The notes: generated by a model not told the origin, from the sequence alone. A DNA stretch of 7,071 nucleotides from Collinsella sp. (GCA_019419485.1 DXZV01000061.1:1-7071), one strand, 5' to 3'. Counted from the first letter of the stretch, positions 1-6,621 are shown. A program made the numbers and translations.

Positions 1-120
1 CAGTGGGGCCGCGCCAAAGACGCGCCGGAGCTCATCAAGGGCGCCTGCGGCATGGACTTTGACGCCCGCTACTACTGCAGCTACCTGCAGGACAAGTTCA
101 CCACGCTGTACCAGCTGTAA
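1..120 (+). CDS. 3' end of an unidentified protein gene
   Basis: The frame is open from the first base and ends at TAA (118-120), giving the last 39 residues of a protein that begins outside the window. The peptide starts QWGRAKDAPEL and ends YLQDKFTTLYQL. It is aromatic-rich near the end (YY, Y, F, Y), has two cysteines, and is GC-rich at third codon positions like the other genes here, which supports real coding. I do not recognise the family from so short a tail. It runs towards glmM, so the two genes converge across a hairpin-rich gap. That it is a coding 3' end is fairly likely; its function is unknown. Confidence 0.6.
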   Translation, partial: QWGRAKDAPELIKGACGMDFDARYYCSYLQDKFTTLYQL

Positions 121-186
121 GGATTGACCAGCACGCCATCGCCAACGCCAACCATGTTGACGCCAATGTCTTGGCAACGTCAGCGA

Positions 187-285
187 AAACGGCCCCAAGC
201 GAGCAAGGTGACGTGAAATGAAAGGGCGCCGACCTTCTGGTCGCGCCCTTGAAATTGAACGTCAGATTGCCGCTTGGGGCCGTTT
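187..285. repeat. Imperfect inverted repeat of about 100 bases, possible bidirectional terminator
   Basis: The outer arms are a perfect 15-bp inverted pair: AAACGGCCCCAAGCG (187-201) and its reverse complement at 271-285. Inside them, GCAA and TGACGT on the left (203-206, 209-214) match their complements on the right. The core is AAGGGCGC (222-229) with GCGCCCTT (243-250), closed by GACC-TTCT-GGTC (231-242). The whole stretch can fold into one long bulged hairpin. On each strand the outer stem is followed by a short T run (TTT on plus, TTTT on minus), so it could end transcription of both converging genes. A hairpin-type mobile relic is an alternative: CAGCG lies just outside each end (181-185 and 287-291), but a 5-base match is weak evidence. 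Confidence 0.6.
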
Positions 286-297
286 GCAGCGTCGAGC

Positions 298-327
298 AGT
301 TACGCGGTTTGGTAAAACCGCGTAACT
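298..327 (-). terminator. Perfect 13-bp hairpin at the end of glmM
   Basis: AGTTACGCGGTTT (298-310) and its exact reverse complement (315-327) flank a 4-base loop. The outer end of the stem contains two bases of the glmM stop codon. On the minus strand no T run follows (GCTCGACGC comes next), so this is not a textbook intrinsic terminator. It may protect the 3' end of the mRNA, or act together with the larger fold-back at 187-285, which lies next downstream for glmM transcripts. Confidence 0.5.
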
Positions 328-1657
328 ACAGAGCCTCGAGTGCGTTGGCGATGCGCTTCATGGCGGCATCGGCGGATGCTTGGTCGGGCGCCTCGGCCAG
401 CACGCGGATAACCGACTCGGTTCCGCTCTTGCGTACGAGCACGCGGCCCTCGCCTGCCAGCGCAGCCTCGGCCTCGGCGATGGCGTTCTGCACGCCCATG
501 TTCTCGAGCGCGGCGTCCTTGTCCGCCACGCGCACGGCCACCTGCGCCTGCGGTAGCAGCTTGCACGGAGCCGTGAGCTGCGAGAGCGTCTCGCGCTCGG
601 CGCGGATCACTTCCATCACGCGCAGCGAGGTCATAATGCCGTCGCCCGTGCGCTCGATATCGCCAAAGATCGTATGGCCCGTCTGCTCGCCGCCTAGGCT
701 GTAACCGCCCTCGCGCATCTTGGCATACACGTGACGGTCGCCCACACCGCTGGTTACGGCACTTAGGCCGGCAAGCTCCAACGACTTGATCAGGCCAAAG
801 TTGCTGGCAATCGTCGGAACCACGGTACCGCCCGAAAGGCGACCGTGCTTGTTCAGGTACACGCCGCACACGTACAGGATCTGGTCGCCATCGACCACGC
901 GGCCGCGCTCGTCCACGGCCAGGCAGCGGTCGGCATCGCCGTCATAGGCAAAGCCCACGTCCAAGCCCTGCTCCACCACGTGGCGCTGCAGACGCTCCAT
1001 ATGCGTGGAGCCGCAGTCGACGTTGATGTTAAAACCATCAGGCGCGGCATTGATCACGCGCACGTCGGCGCCCAGCGCGTCGAACACCGGCTTGGCCACC
1101 GAGGACGCCGAGCCGTTGGCGCAGTCGATGCCGATCTTGACGCCCTGCAGCGAAAAGTTCGCGCTGGCGATGAGCGAGGCAATGTAGCGGTTGCGGCCCT
1201 GCATGTAGTCCACCGTGGCGCCGATGTGGTTGCCCGTGGCCAGCGGCACCTCGCTCTTGCCATCGACGTAGTCCTCGATGAGCTCCAGTACGTCCTCGTC
1301 CATCTTAAAGCCGTCGCTGTTGACGAGCTTAATGCCGTTATCGCAAAACGGGTTGTGGCTCGCGCTGATCATGATGCCGCAATCGAAGCAGCCTTCCACG
1401 GTCTGATGTGCTACGCCCGGCGTGGGGATCACGTGCAGCATATAGGCGTCCGCACCGCTCGCGACCAGGCCACTCACCAGCGCCGCCTCGAACATATAAC
1501 TCGAGCGACGCGTGTCCTTACCCACGATGACGCGCGCCTTGCGCTCGCGGTTGGCGCCGTAATACCAGCCCACAAAACGGCCAATCTTATAAGCGTGCTC
1601 TACCGTCAGCCCAACGTTGGCCTCACCGCGAAAGCCGTCGGTGCCAAAGTACTTCAT
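326..1657 (-). CDS. glmM: Phosphoglucosamine mutase GlmM
   Basis: GlmM interconverts glucosamine-6-phosphate and glucosamine-1-phosphate in the cytoplasm, the step before GlmU makes UDP-GlcNAc for peptidoglycan. The 443-residue protein has the usual family length (about 445). Visible motifs: N-terminal KYFGTDGFRG (2-11); the active-site loop SASHNPF (98-104), with Ser100 as the expected phosphoserine; the metal-binding DGDADR (239-244); the sugar-recognition GGEQTGH (322-328); and a C-terminal phosphate-binding loop RKSGTESVIRV (409-419). SASHNPF followed by DNGIK favours GlmM over other phosphohexomutases. The last loop reads SGTES where many relatives have SGTEP, a mild variation. ATG at 1657 is preceded by AGGAG (1663-1667) at 5 bases. 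A hairpin with a U-rich tail lies immediately upstream, so expression may depend on a promoter in the short gap or on read-through. The stop codon is partly inside a 13-bp hairpin. Confidence 0.96.
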   Translation of the reverse strand: MKYFGTDGFRGEANVGLTVEHAYKIGRFVGWYYGANRERKARVIVGKDTRRSSYMFEAALVSGLVASGADAYMLHVIPTPGVAHQTVEGCFDCGIMISASHNPFCDNGIKLVNSDGFKMDEDVLELIEDYVDGKSEVPLATGNHIGATVDYMQGRNRYIASLIASANFSLQGVKIGIDCANGSASSVAKPVFDALGADVRVINAAPDGFNINVDCGSTHMERLQRHVVEQGLDVGFAYDGDADRCLAVDERGRVVDGDQILYVCGVYLNKHGRLSGGTVVPTIASNFGLIKSLELAGLSAVTSGVGDRHVYAKMREGGYSLGGEQTGHTIFGDIERTGDGIMTSLRVMEVIRAERETLSQLTAPCKLLPQAQVAVRVADKDAALENMGVQNAIAEAEAALAGEGRVLVRKSGTESVIRVLAEAPDQASADAAMKRIANALEAL

Positions 1658-1670
1658 GCGCTCTCCTTAC

Positions 1671-1703
1671 AAAATAGGGGCGAACAGATTGCCTGTCCGC
1701 CCC
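1671..1703 (-). terminator. Hairpin with U-rich tail between the DUF4012 gene and glmM
   Basis: Read on the minus strand, GGGGCGGACAG (1703-1693) pairs with CTGTTCGCCCC (1687-1677), giving 11 pairs including one G-U, around a 5-base loop. TATTTT follows at once (1676-1671). This is the layout of an intrinsic terminator for the DUF4012 gene, whose stop is about 37 bases upstream. The U-rich tail ends only 13 bases from the glmM start and nearly touches its ribosome binding site (AGGAG, 1663-1667). It could therefore also work as an attenuator or leader structure for glmM. Confidence 0.75.
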
Positions 1704-1716
1704 AAAATGGTACTCG

Positions 1717-1722
1717 ATTATC
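1717..1722 (-). promoter_or_regulatory. Possible -10 element for glmM
   Basis: On the minus strand GATAAT (1722-1717) matches the -10 consensus at five of six positions and lies in the 83-base gap between the DUF4012 stop and the glmM start. Transcription from it would begin just before the 1677-1703 hairpin. No good -35 box is visible at the proper spacing, so this is a weak call. Without it, glmM would depend on read-through from upstream. Confidence 0.25.
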
Positions 1723-1740
1723 TGCGCTACCAGAAAAACC

Positions 1741-4026
1741 CTACGCCGACGCGCTGTCGCGAGCCGCCTGGCATGTAGGAGTCTGACGCAGCGTAAGCGG
1801 CTTGTCCCCCGCCTCGGCTGACGTGGTCAGCGAGTATGTGATCGTCGTCGTCTCGCCAGCATGCAGGTCAACGGTGCCCGAATAGAAGGGGATTCCATGC
1901 CACGTAGCGGCGCCAAGACCAAACTGGGTGCCCTCGACGGTCAGATCAGTAATGTTGCCGCCCGTCGGGGCAAACAACGAGACATTCAGACGCTCGTCGT
2001 CGCGCGCGGCATCGGGCGCGCTCGCCGCGACGTAGTCGGGCAGCTTGCCGGCCTCCTCCTGCGTCATGATGTTCGTCAGGGTAACGGTGATGCGATAGGA
2101 GCACGTGCCGTCGCCGTTCTTGATGCCCTGGCCAATCTGCGTGTCGGCGTTCAGATACCAGTCGAGCTTGGAGAAGCTCAGGTTGTTAAAGTAAACGCCG
2201 GCAACGGGATCGGCACTCGGATCATCCGGATCGGGCAGCGAGTTCTGCTCGTCATCGTTTTTCATCCACGCAATCAGACGGCCCTCTTCGGCACCGCGCT
2301 CGAATGCACCGACAAGCTTTGTAACGTCGACGTCACCGATGCCACCGAGAATCTTGTCGAAGGCGGCGCTGGCAACAGCCGCAAAGATGCCGTCCGATTC
2401 CTCGACCGGATAGTTCCAATACACATCGTGCATGAGAACCTTCGCCGCGTTGGTGCCGTCGACAACCGTTCCGTCGGGCAGCGACACGTTACCGACCAGG
2501 CCCAGCAGATACTGCAGGAACACCGGGTCGATACCCACGACGCCGTCAACGTCCTGGCCATATTGAGATTTCCACAGGGCTGCGACACGCTGCGAGTTGC
2601 GGGGCCAATCAGGCGAATAGGTATTGCCCGAGTTGTACAGGTTACTGTGGTTGCCGAACAGCGCCTCATCCTCTTCGTCGACGCTCGCGACTGCCTCATC
2701 CTCGCTGAATCCAATGCGGGGAACAAACTCGCCAATCGACATCTGGCCGTCGGTGACCGAAATCAGGCCCTGCGAACCGCCAAAGCCGCCGCAGGCACGA
2801 ATCTCGACGTTGTTCATGGCGTACACAAGGTAGTTGCGCGTCTGGCCGTTGGCGCCGAGCATCTGGGGAAGGACGGGAGCGACCTTCTCCGCCGCGTCAA
2901 CCGCGCCGTTGAGGGTGGCAAAGCCGTCCTTGGCCTTATCGACCAGCTCGGTCACCTGGGAAATATGAGTATCGCCAATGCCCTGGACCTTCTCGTTGGC
3001 GCTCTTGAACACCTTCGAGCTGCTGGAAAGCGAATCGGCGACCGCCTGCAGCGCGGACACGTTAATCATGCCGTCCTGGAACAGCTTGCCGGGCGTAGCC
3101 TGCGAAAGGTTATCGGCCATGGGAACCAGCGCATTGCTCGAGACATCGGACAGGGCATCAATCATGGTGCGGGCTGCGTTGATGTCACTGCCATACACCG
3201 GGATAAACGAAGCCGCCGTCCACAGCGGGCTCGAAGTCTCCGCCTTCATGCTGTCGCAGAGCTCATCAATCTTCTTCGCGTCGTCAGGCAGCGTCGAAAA
3301 ATCACCCGACGTGACCTTGTCCTTAAGGCCACCGACGATCTCGACAGCCTCCTTCGCTTCGCTCTTTACGGTCTTTGCCGAGTTAAGCAGCATAAGGCCG
3401 CTTGCGCCAAGCGCAACGAGAAGCACCGCGACTACAGCGGCAATAATGGCGCCGGTGTGACGCTTTTTGCGCTCGCCCTTGCGATGGCGATGACGGACCA
3501 GACCGTCAGAGGTCGAACTCGACGAAGCGTCGCTACCGTAGTTCAAGCCAAAATCGTAATAATCTTCCTTGGAACCCGAGCCCGCAAACTCGGCACCGCT
3601 ATCATCCAAGCGGGCGAACGTGCCTGTCTCGGAGGCACCGGTGTAGATCGTGCCGAGGTTACCCGTAAGCCCCGCGCCACCGGCAGAGGGAGTATTGTTG
3701 GCGGCCTTGCCGGCATTAACGTTGCCGGCGGCATTCGCGGCGTTGGCAGCACCTGCGCTGTTCGCAGGTACCGAAGGAGCCCCGCTCGGCTGCGACGTGG
3801 AGGTTGCACCGCCCGCAAAGACATTCCCTCTTGCACGGCCGGTCTTTTTTGCCTTTTGAGACTGCTCGTACAGAGCGGTAAACATCGCCGTCTCGCCCGG
3901 GGACACGCGCTTACCGGAACCGCCCTGTCCAGCGCCGCCCGGCATGCCGGCCTTACCAGCCCCGTTCGGACGCGGCGGAACTGCAGGGCGGCCGCTATCG
4001 CTGCCCTTAAAGTGATTACCAGCCAT
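1741..4026 (-). CDS. Large membrane-anchored DUF4012 domain protein
   Basis: The 761-residue protein has three parts. Residues 1-191 are a predicted disordered cytoplasmic tail rich in Gly, Ala, Ser and Asn (Ala/Asn run near 90-111), ending in a very basic patch RHRHRKGERKKRH (178-190). One hydrophobic helix follows (192-214, AIIAAVVAVLLVALG). The rest should lie outside the membrane. This large part carries DUF4012 hallmarks: LWTAASFIPVYG (about 268-279), NNVEIRACGGFGGSQG (405-420), DVDGVVGIDP (492-501) and LPDGT (516-520). DUF4012 proteins are found in Actinobacteria and other bacteria and have no established function; an envelope or cell-surface role is inference. The ATG at 4026 is chosen because GAGGA lies 7 bases upstream; a TTG nine codons earlier has no such site. 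It lies 149 bases downstream of the transporter gene on the same strand and is followed by a hairpin terminator. Confidence 0.9.
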   Translation of the reverse strand: MAGNHFKGSDSGRPAVPPRPNGAGKAGMPGGAGQGGSGKRVSPGETAMFTALYEQSQKAKKTGRARGNVFAGGATSTSQPSGAPSVPANSAGAANAANAAGNVNAGKAANNTPSAGGAGLTGNLGTIYTGASETGTFARLDDSGAEFAGSGSKEDYYDFGLNYGSDASSSSTSDGLVRHRHRKGERKKRHTGAIIAAVVAVLLVALGASGLMLLNSAKTVKSEAKEAVEIVGGLKDKVTSGDFSTLPDDAKKIDELCDSMKAETSSPLWTAASFIPVYGSDINAARTMIDALSDVSSNALVPMADNLSQATPGKLFQDGMINVSALQAVADSLSSSSKVFKSANEKVQGIGDTHISQVTELVDKAKDGFATLNGAVDAAEKVAPVLPQMLGANGQTRNYLVYAMNNVEIRACGGFGGSQGLISVTDGQMSIGEFVPRIGFSEDEAVASVDEEDEALFGNHSNLYNSGNTYSPDWPRNSQRVAALWKSQYGQDVDGVVGIDPVFLQYLLGLVGNVSLPDGTVVDGTNAAKVLMHDVYWNYPVEESDGIFAAVASAAFDKILGGIGDVDVTKLVGAFERGAEEGRLIAWMKNDDEQNSLPDPDDPSADPVAGVYFNNLSFSKLDWYLNADTQIGQGIKNGDGTCSYRITVTLTNIMTQEEAGKLPDYVAASAPDAARDDERLNVSLFAPTGGNITDLTVEGTQFGLGAATWHGIPFYSGTVDLHAGETTTITYSLTTSAEAGDKPLTLRQTPTCQAARDSASA

Positions 4027-4160
4027 AAAGAAATCCTCGCAATTGAGTCGCAATGAAAAAGTCCATAACGTTACTAGTTTATGGCATTTTGAGCATCGAC
4101 AGCTAAACTCCAGACACGGACATCAATTGGTGAAAATGTGGCACTACACCTTTTCTGCCT

Positions 4161-4174
4161 TGGCGGCGGCGCCA
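4161..4174 (-). terminator. Short GC hairpin after the transporter gene (weak)
   Basis: TGGCG and CGCCA form a 5-bp stem with a 4-base loop, starting just after the transporter stop codon. There is no T run afterwards on the minus strand. It is a poor terminator by itself, so read-through into the DUF4012 gene is possible. Confidence 0.25.
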
Positions 4175-4175
4175 G

Positions 4176-5198
4176 CTACACCGTGAGGAACATCATCACG
4201 ATGATCATGGCAAAGCCGATAAGGTCGGTCGGCAAAAACACCGTGCCCAGCATAACGGCGCTGGTGATGGTCGCCGAAACCGGCTCTACAGTTCCGATGA
4301 GGCTCGCACGCACCGAGCCGATGTCCTTAACGCCCTGCATATAGAGCATGTAAGCAAAAAACGAGCCGATAACCACGAACACTGCGAGCGCCTCGACGCC
4401 GGCGGCGTCGAGCGCCGGCATATGCGCCCAAGGCTGCACGAAGACGCACGAGACCACGCCCGCCGTGAGCATTGCCGAGCCCGTGACGATGGGGCTGCCG
4501 TATTCGGGCAGGATCTTGGCGGGAATCACCGCCATGCATGTAGCGCTGATCGCACACATGAGACCCGCGATCAGGCCGAGCGGCGAGATATTCAGGCTGG
4601 TGGGGTCGCCACCGGTGGCGATTAAAAAGGTGCCACCCAGAGCCAGGCCAATGCCGATGACTTCGCGAGTACGCGGCATGCGGCGATCGATCACGCAGGT
4701 GTAGCCCATGATGATAACGAGCTGCAGGCACTGGAGCACCGTCGCGGTCCCGGCATTGGTCAGGCGCACGGCCGAAAGATAACAAAACTGGTTAAAGAGC
4801 AGGCCAAAAGCGGTAAAGAGCAGCAGCTGCTTGCGGTCGGCCGGCGTCCTCCAAAGCTTGACCAGGCGTGCGCGGTCGCGCGTGACAACCACAGCCATAA
4901 AGAGCAGGCCGGCGAGAATCTGCCGTATGCTCATAAGCCACAGCGTATCGACATGGTAGGTATCGAACAAAAAACTCGCGCTGGTACCCGAGAAACCCCA
5001 AAACGAACCGCCCACCAGCGTGGCCAAGACGCCCGTGATCATCTTGCGCGTCGAAGCGCTGTTCAGGCGCTCGCGCCAGGCGCGGCGGGTGCTACGGCTG
5101 AGCTCGTCGGTGCCCTCGGGCACATCAATGTTCGATATATCGGTCATCGGCACCGAAGCCCCTGCGCCTTCGACCTGCTCGACACGCTCTTTGCTCAT
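4176..5198 (-). CDS. EamA-family (DMT superfamily) membrane transporter
   Basis: The 340-residue protein has a hydrophilic N-terminal stretch (1-50, acidic then Arg-rich), followed by about ten hydrophobic segments in two repeated halves (about 53-195 and 206-340). This is the two-EamA-domain architecture of drug/metabolite exporters. The first half contains GGSFWGFSGTSASFLF (63-78), and the second ends with the typical EPVSATITSAVMLGTVF (305-321). Such proteins move small metabolites across the inner membrane, often outward; the substrate cannot be read from sequence. ATG at 5198 is preceded by GGGGGA (5209-5204), a usable ribosome binding site at 5 bases. The frame stays open upstream to about 5405, but that part looks neither like a membrane protein nor like the family. 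The N-terminal tail is longer than usual for EamA proteins. The gene diverges from the tRNA gene and precedes the DUF4012 gene on the same strand. Confidence 0.9.
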   Translation of the reverse strand: MSKERVEQVEGAGASVPMTDISNIDVPEGTDELSRSTRRAWRERLNSASTRKMITGVLATLVGGSFWGFSGTSASFLFDTYHVDTLWLMSIRQILAGLLFMAVVVTRDRARLVKLWRTPADRKQLLLFTAFGLLFNQFCYLSAVRLTNAGTATVLQCLQLVIIMGYTCVIDRRMPRTREVIGIGLALGGTFLIATGGDPTSLNISPLGLIAGLMCAISATCMAVIPAKILPEYGSPIVTGSAMLTAGVVSCVFVQPWAHMPALDAAGVEALAVFVVIGSFFAYMLYMQGVKDIGSVRASLIGTVEPVSATITSAVMLGTVFLPTDLIGFAMIIVMMFLTV

Positions 5199-5257
5199 TC
5201 CATTCCCCCGAAGCAGCCTGGAAACAATTCGGCTTACCTTACCACGGCGAAGGCACC

Positions 5258-5290
5258 AGCCGAAGGCTTGTCCGCTTATCGGTAGGACAA
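5258..5290 (-). other. Small inverted repeats in the transporter leader
   Basis: Upstream of the transporter start, TTGTCC (5268-5273) and GGACAA (5285-5290) form a 6-base inverted repeat 11 bases apart. An AGCC-GAA-GGCT hairpin (5258-5268) adjoins it and shares one base. The interval 5199-5413 otherwise holds no recognised gene or convincing minus-strand promoter. These stems could belong to a structured leader or an operator, but they match no riboswitch class I know. Confidence 0.25.
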
Positions 5291-5413
5291 TTCCGCAGAC
5301 GTCTTTCCATAGCTCGATACCGCAATGGCCTTGCATTATGCGACAGTCAAATCGCGGCAGCAGGCTCTTTTGAAATGGATATGACAAAGCCCCCGAATTC
5401 CACAATGTAAGCG

Positions 5414-5458
5414 ATTTTTAAAAATGTTCTTGCCACCGAGTTCAGGCTCCGTTATATT
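5414..5458 (+). promoter_or_regulatory. Promoter of tRNA-Val with an UP-like AT block
   Basis: TTGCCA (5430-5435), five of six with the -35 consensus, is followed 17 bases later by TATATT (5453-5458). An A/T palindrome ATTTTTAAAAAT (5414-5425) lies just upstream of the -35 box, where an UP element for strong stable-RNA promoters is expected. The predicted start is near 5465, about 23 bases before the mature tRNA, so a short 5' leader must be removed. Confidence 0.75.
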
Positions 5459-5463
5459 ATCCC

Positions 5464-5479
5464 TTGCGCACTTGCGCAC
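5464..5479 (+). repeat. Tandem 8-base repeat in the tRNA leader
   Basis: TTGCGCAC occurs twice in a row (5464-5471 and 5472-5479), covering the predicted transcription start and most of the leader. Each copy contains the palindrome TGCGCA. It may be chance, a small operator, or part of the precursor removed by RNase P. Confidence 0.5.
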
Positions 5480-5487
5480 CCTTGATC

Positions 5488-5562
5488 GGGCGTTTAGCTC
5501 AGGGGGAGAGCGCTTCCCTGACACGGAAGAGGTCAGAAGTTCAAATCTTCTAACGCCCACCA
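5488..5562 (+). tRNA. tRNA-Val with anticodon GAC
   Basis: A complete cloverleaf is visible. The acceptor stem is GGGCGTT with AACGCCC (5488-5494, 5552-5558). The D stem is GCTC/GAGC. The anticodon stem CTTCC/GGAAG encloses loop CTGACAC with anticodon GAC at 5520-5522. The variable loop is 5 bases, and the T stem AGAAG/CTTCT encloses TTCAAAT. The 3' CCA is encoded (5560-5562). GAC reads GUC and GUU valine codons. It stands alone with its own promoter and terminator. Confidence 0.97.
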
Positions 5563-5570
5563 AATGTTCG

Positions 5571-5609
5571 CAGCTCAGAGGCTATGTCCTCTGGGCTGTT
5601 TTGTTTTTT
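5571..5609 (+). terminator. Intrinsic terminator of tRNA-Val
   Basis: CAGCTCAGAGG (5571-5581) pairs with CCTCTGGGCTG (5588-5598) through 11 pairs, one of them G-U, around a 6-base loop. TTTTGTTTTTT follows (5599-5609). This is a strong textbook intrinsic terminator, 8 bases after the encoded CCA. Confidence 0.93.
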
Positions 5610-5897
5610 GTCGCTAAATCCGCTGGCAGTTCCAACCGTCATCGCAACGTAACATCAATTCACCTGACGAATGGCAGCCAAATATATTCAATACCCCAAC
5701 ATCAACAATAGCCAGGCACAAAACTGCGCCGCAAGCTGCTCCAACCGCCCAACTGGTCAAAAGCCGACCATCTACTTGCCAATTTATCTAACGGCGTAAC
5801 CAAGCAGTCCGCGCCGCAACTTCTCAACAAAACGCCGCGATGTCTGCGCCCTGCGGTATCCTTGAGCCACTCGCACCTGCAGCACCAAGGAGCCGCC
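5610..5897. other. Stretch of about 290 bases with no recognised gene
   Basis: This interval between the tRNA terminator and the DUF5710 gene looks less GC-rich than its neighbours, at least up to about 5800. I see no convincing gene, tRNA fragment or strong hairpin. There is a small 5-bp hairpin, TGGTC with GACCA (5754-5770). A promoter for the downstream gene should lie here, but no good -35/-10 pair stands out; TATCCT at about 5858 is a weak -10 candidate. A long minus-strand open frame across it begins inside the DUF5710 gene and looks like a shadow. Confidence 0.4.
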
Positions 5898-6584
5898 ATG
5901 CGCACCGAGCTCGATGTCCCCTTTTCGCACAAAGAAGAAGCCAAGGCGCTGGGCGCCAAATGGGACCGGACCAAGAAGATCTGGTATGTACCCAGCGGCG
6001 TCAACCCCGAGCCTTTTGCCGAGTGGCTGCCCGGTGTTGACCGATCCGACCCCTCAGCGCCGTATATATATCTAGTACTGGGCAAGCGCGAGTGCTGGAA
6101 GTGTCACAAAGAGACCTCGGTCGCGGCCTTCGGCATTCCCTATCGAACCGATGACGACAAGGGCATCGCCATCGCGCACGCGCCCAACGAAGCCGGGCAC
6201 ATTACCATCGACACGGCCAACGCCAACGCACTCGCCATCGTGCCCGCTCTTGGCTGCGTGCCGGGCGAGATCCGCGACTATCTTTCTAAGCGCTGCGGCT
6301 ACAAGCCCGTAGGCGCGCGAGCCTCCAAAGCCCCGTCGCTCGGCAACACGTGCACCAGTTGCGACGCGCTGCAAGGCAGCCGCTATCTGTTCGAGGAGCC
6401 CTCGTCCCCGTTTGCCCTCACTGCCATCAACAAGCTGCCGGCACTGGAGTTTGTACGCGTCGAAGTTGCCGGCGTCTTTGGCGTCCCGGCCACGCGCACC
6501 GACTTTGACCAGGCGCTCTTTACCTGGGCACGCGACCATCACGCCAAGTTCCACAAGCAGCTCGGTGAGGGGGTTTATTTGTAG
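5898..6584 (+). CDS. DUF5710 protein with two CxxC pairs
   Basis: The 228-residue protein opens with a clear DUF5710 domain (about 4-44): LDVPFSHKEEAKALGAKWD, then KIWYVPSG and an FAEWLP end. This small domain is common at the N-terminus of plasmid and mobile-element proteins such as primase/TraC-like proteins, and in stand-alone proteins; its function is not established. After it comes a beta-rich-looking segment with CWKC (66-69), and later CTSC (152-155) followed by DALQGSRYLFEEP, which resembles half of a zinc ribbon. The two cysteine pairs may bind one metal together, but they are 82 residues apart, so this is inference. There is no signal peptide or membrane segment. ATG at 5898 is preceded by AGGAG at 5 bases and puts the domain at the very N-terminus; an in-frame ATG at 5862 lacks such a site. 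It stands alone downstream of tRNA-Val and converges on the next gene. Confidence 0.88.
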   Translation: MRTELDVPFSHKEEAKALGAKWDRTKKIWYVPSGVNPEPFAEWLPGVDRSDPSAPYIYLVLGKRECWKCHKETSVAAFGIPYRTDDDKGIAIAHAPNEAGHITIDTANANALAIVPALGCVPGEIRDYLSKRCGYKPVGARASKAPSLGNTCTSCDALQGSRYLFEEPSSPFALTAINKLPALEFVRVEVAGVFGVPATRTDFDQALFTWARDHHAKFHKQLGEGVYL

Positions 6585-6621
6585 AGGCAAAAGACACTCA
6601 CAGCCAACTCCTCCGCATCAC

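Noticed and set aside
845..1786. A 313-codon open frame antisense to glmM
   Set aside because: It is a shadow of glmM: His/Ala/Val-rich translation, no recognisable motif, and glmM motifs are intact on the other strand.
1861..4056. A 731-codon open frame on the plus strand, antisense to the DUF4012 gene
   Set aside because: Its translation is Arg/Val/His-rich with no domain or membrane pattern, whereas the opposite strand encodes clear DUF4012 motifs. Long antisense frames are common in high-GC genes.
5195..5203. Two-codon mini-frame ATGGAATGA overlapping the transporter start
   Set aside because: Its ATG is too close to the ribosome binding site to be used efficiently, and such short overlaps arise easily by chance.
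5199..5405. Extension of the transporter to an upstream TTG near 5405
   Set aside because: The extra 69 residues look unlike the family, and the ATG at 5198 has a better ribosome binding site.
5535..5562. tRNA-Val 3' end as an attachment site for an integrated element
   Set aside because: No second copy of the tRNA 3' sequence and no integrase is visible in the window, so there is no direct support.
5702..6085. Minus-strand open frame of 127 codons upstream of and within the DUF5710 gene
   Set aside because: It starts inside the well-supported DUF5710 gene, has no recognisable domain, and its composition fits a shadow frame.
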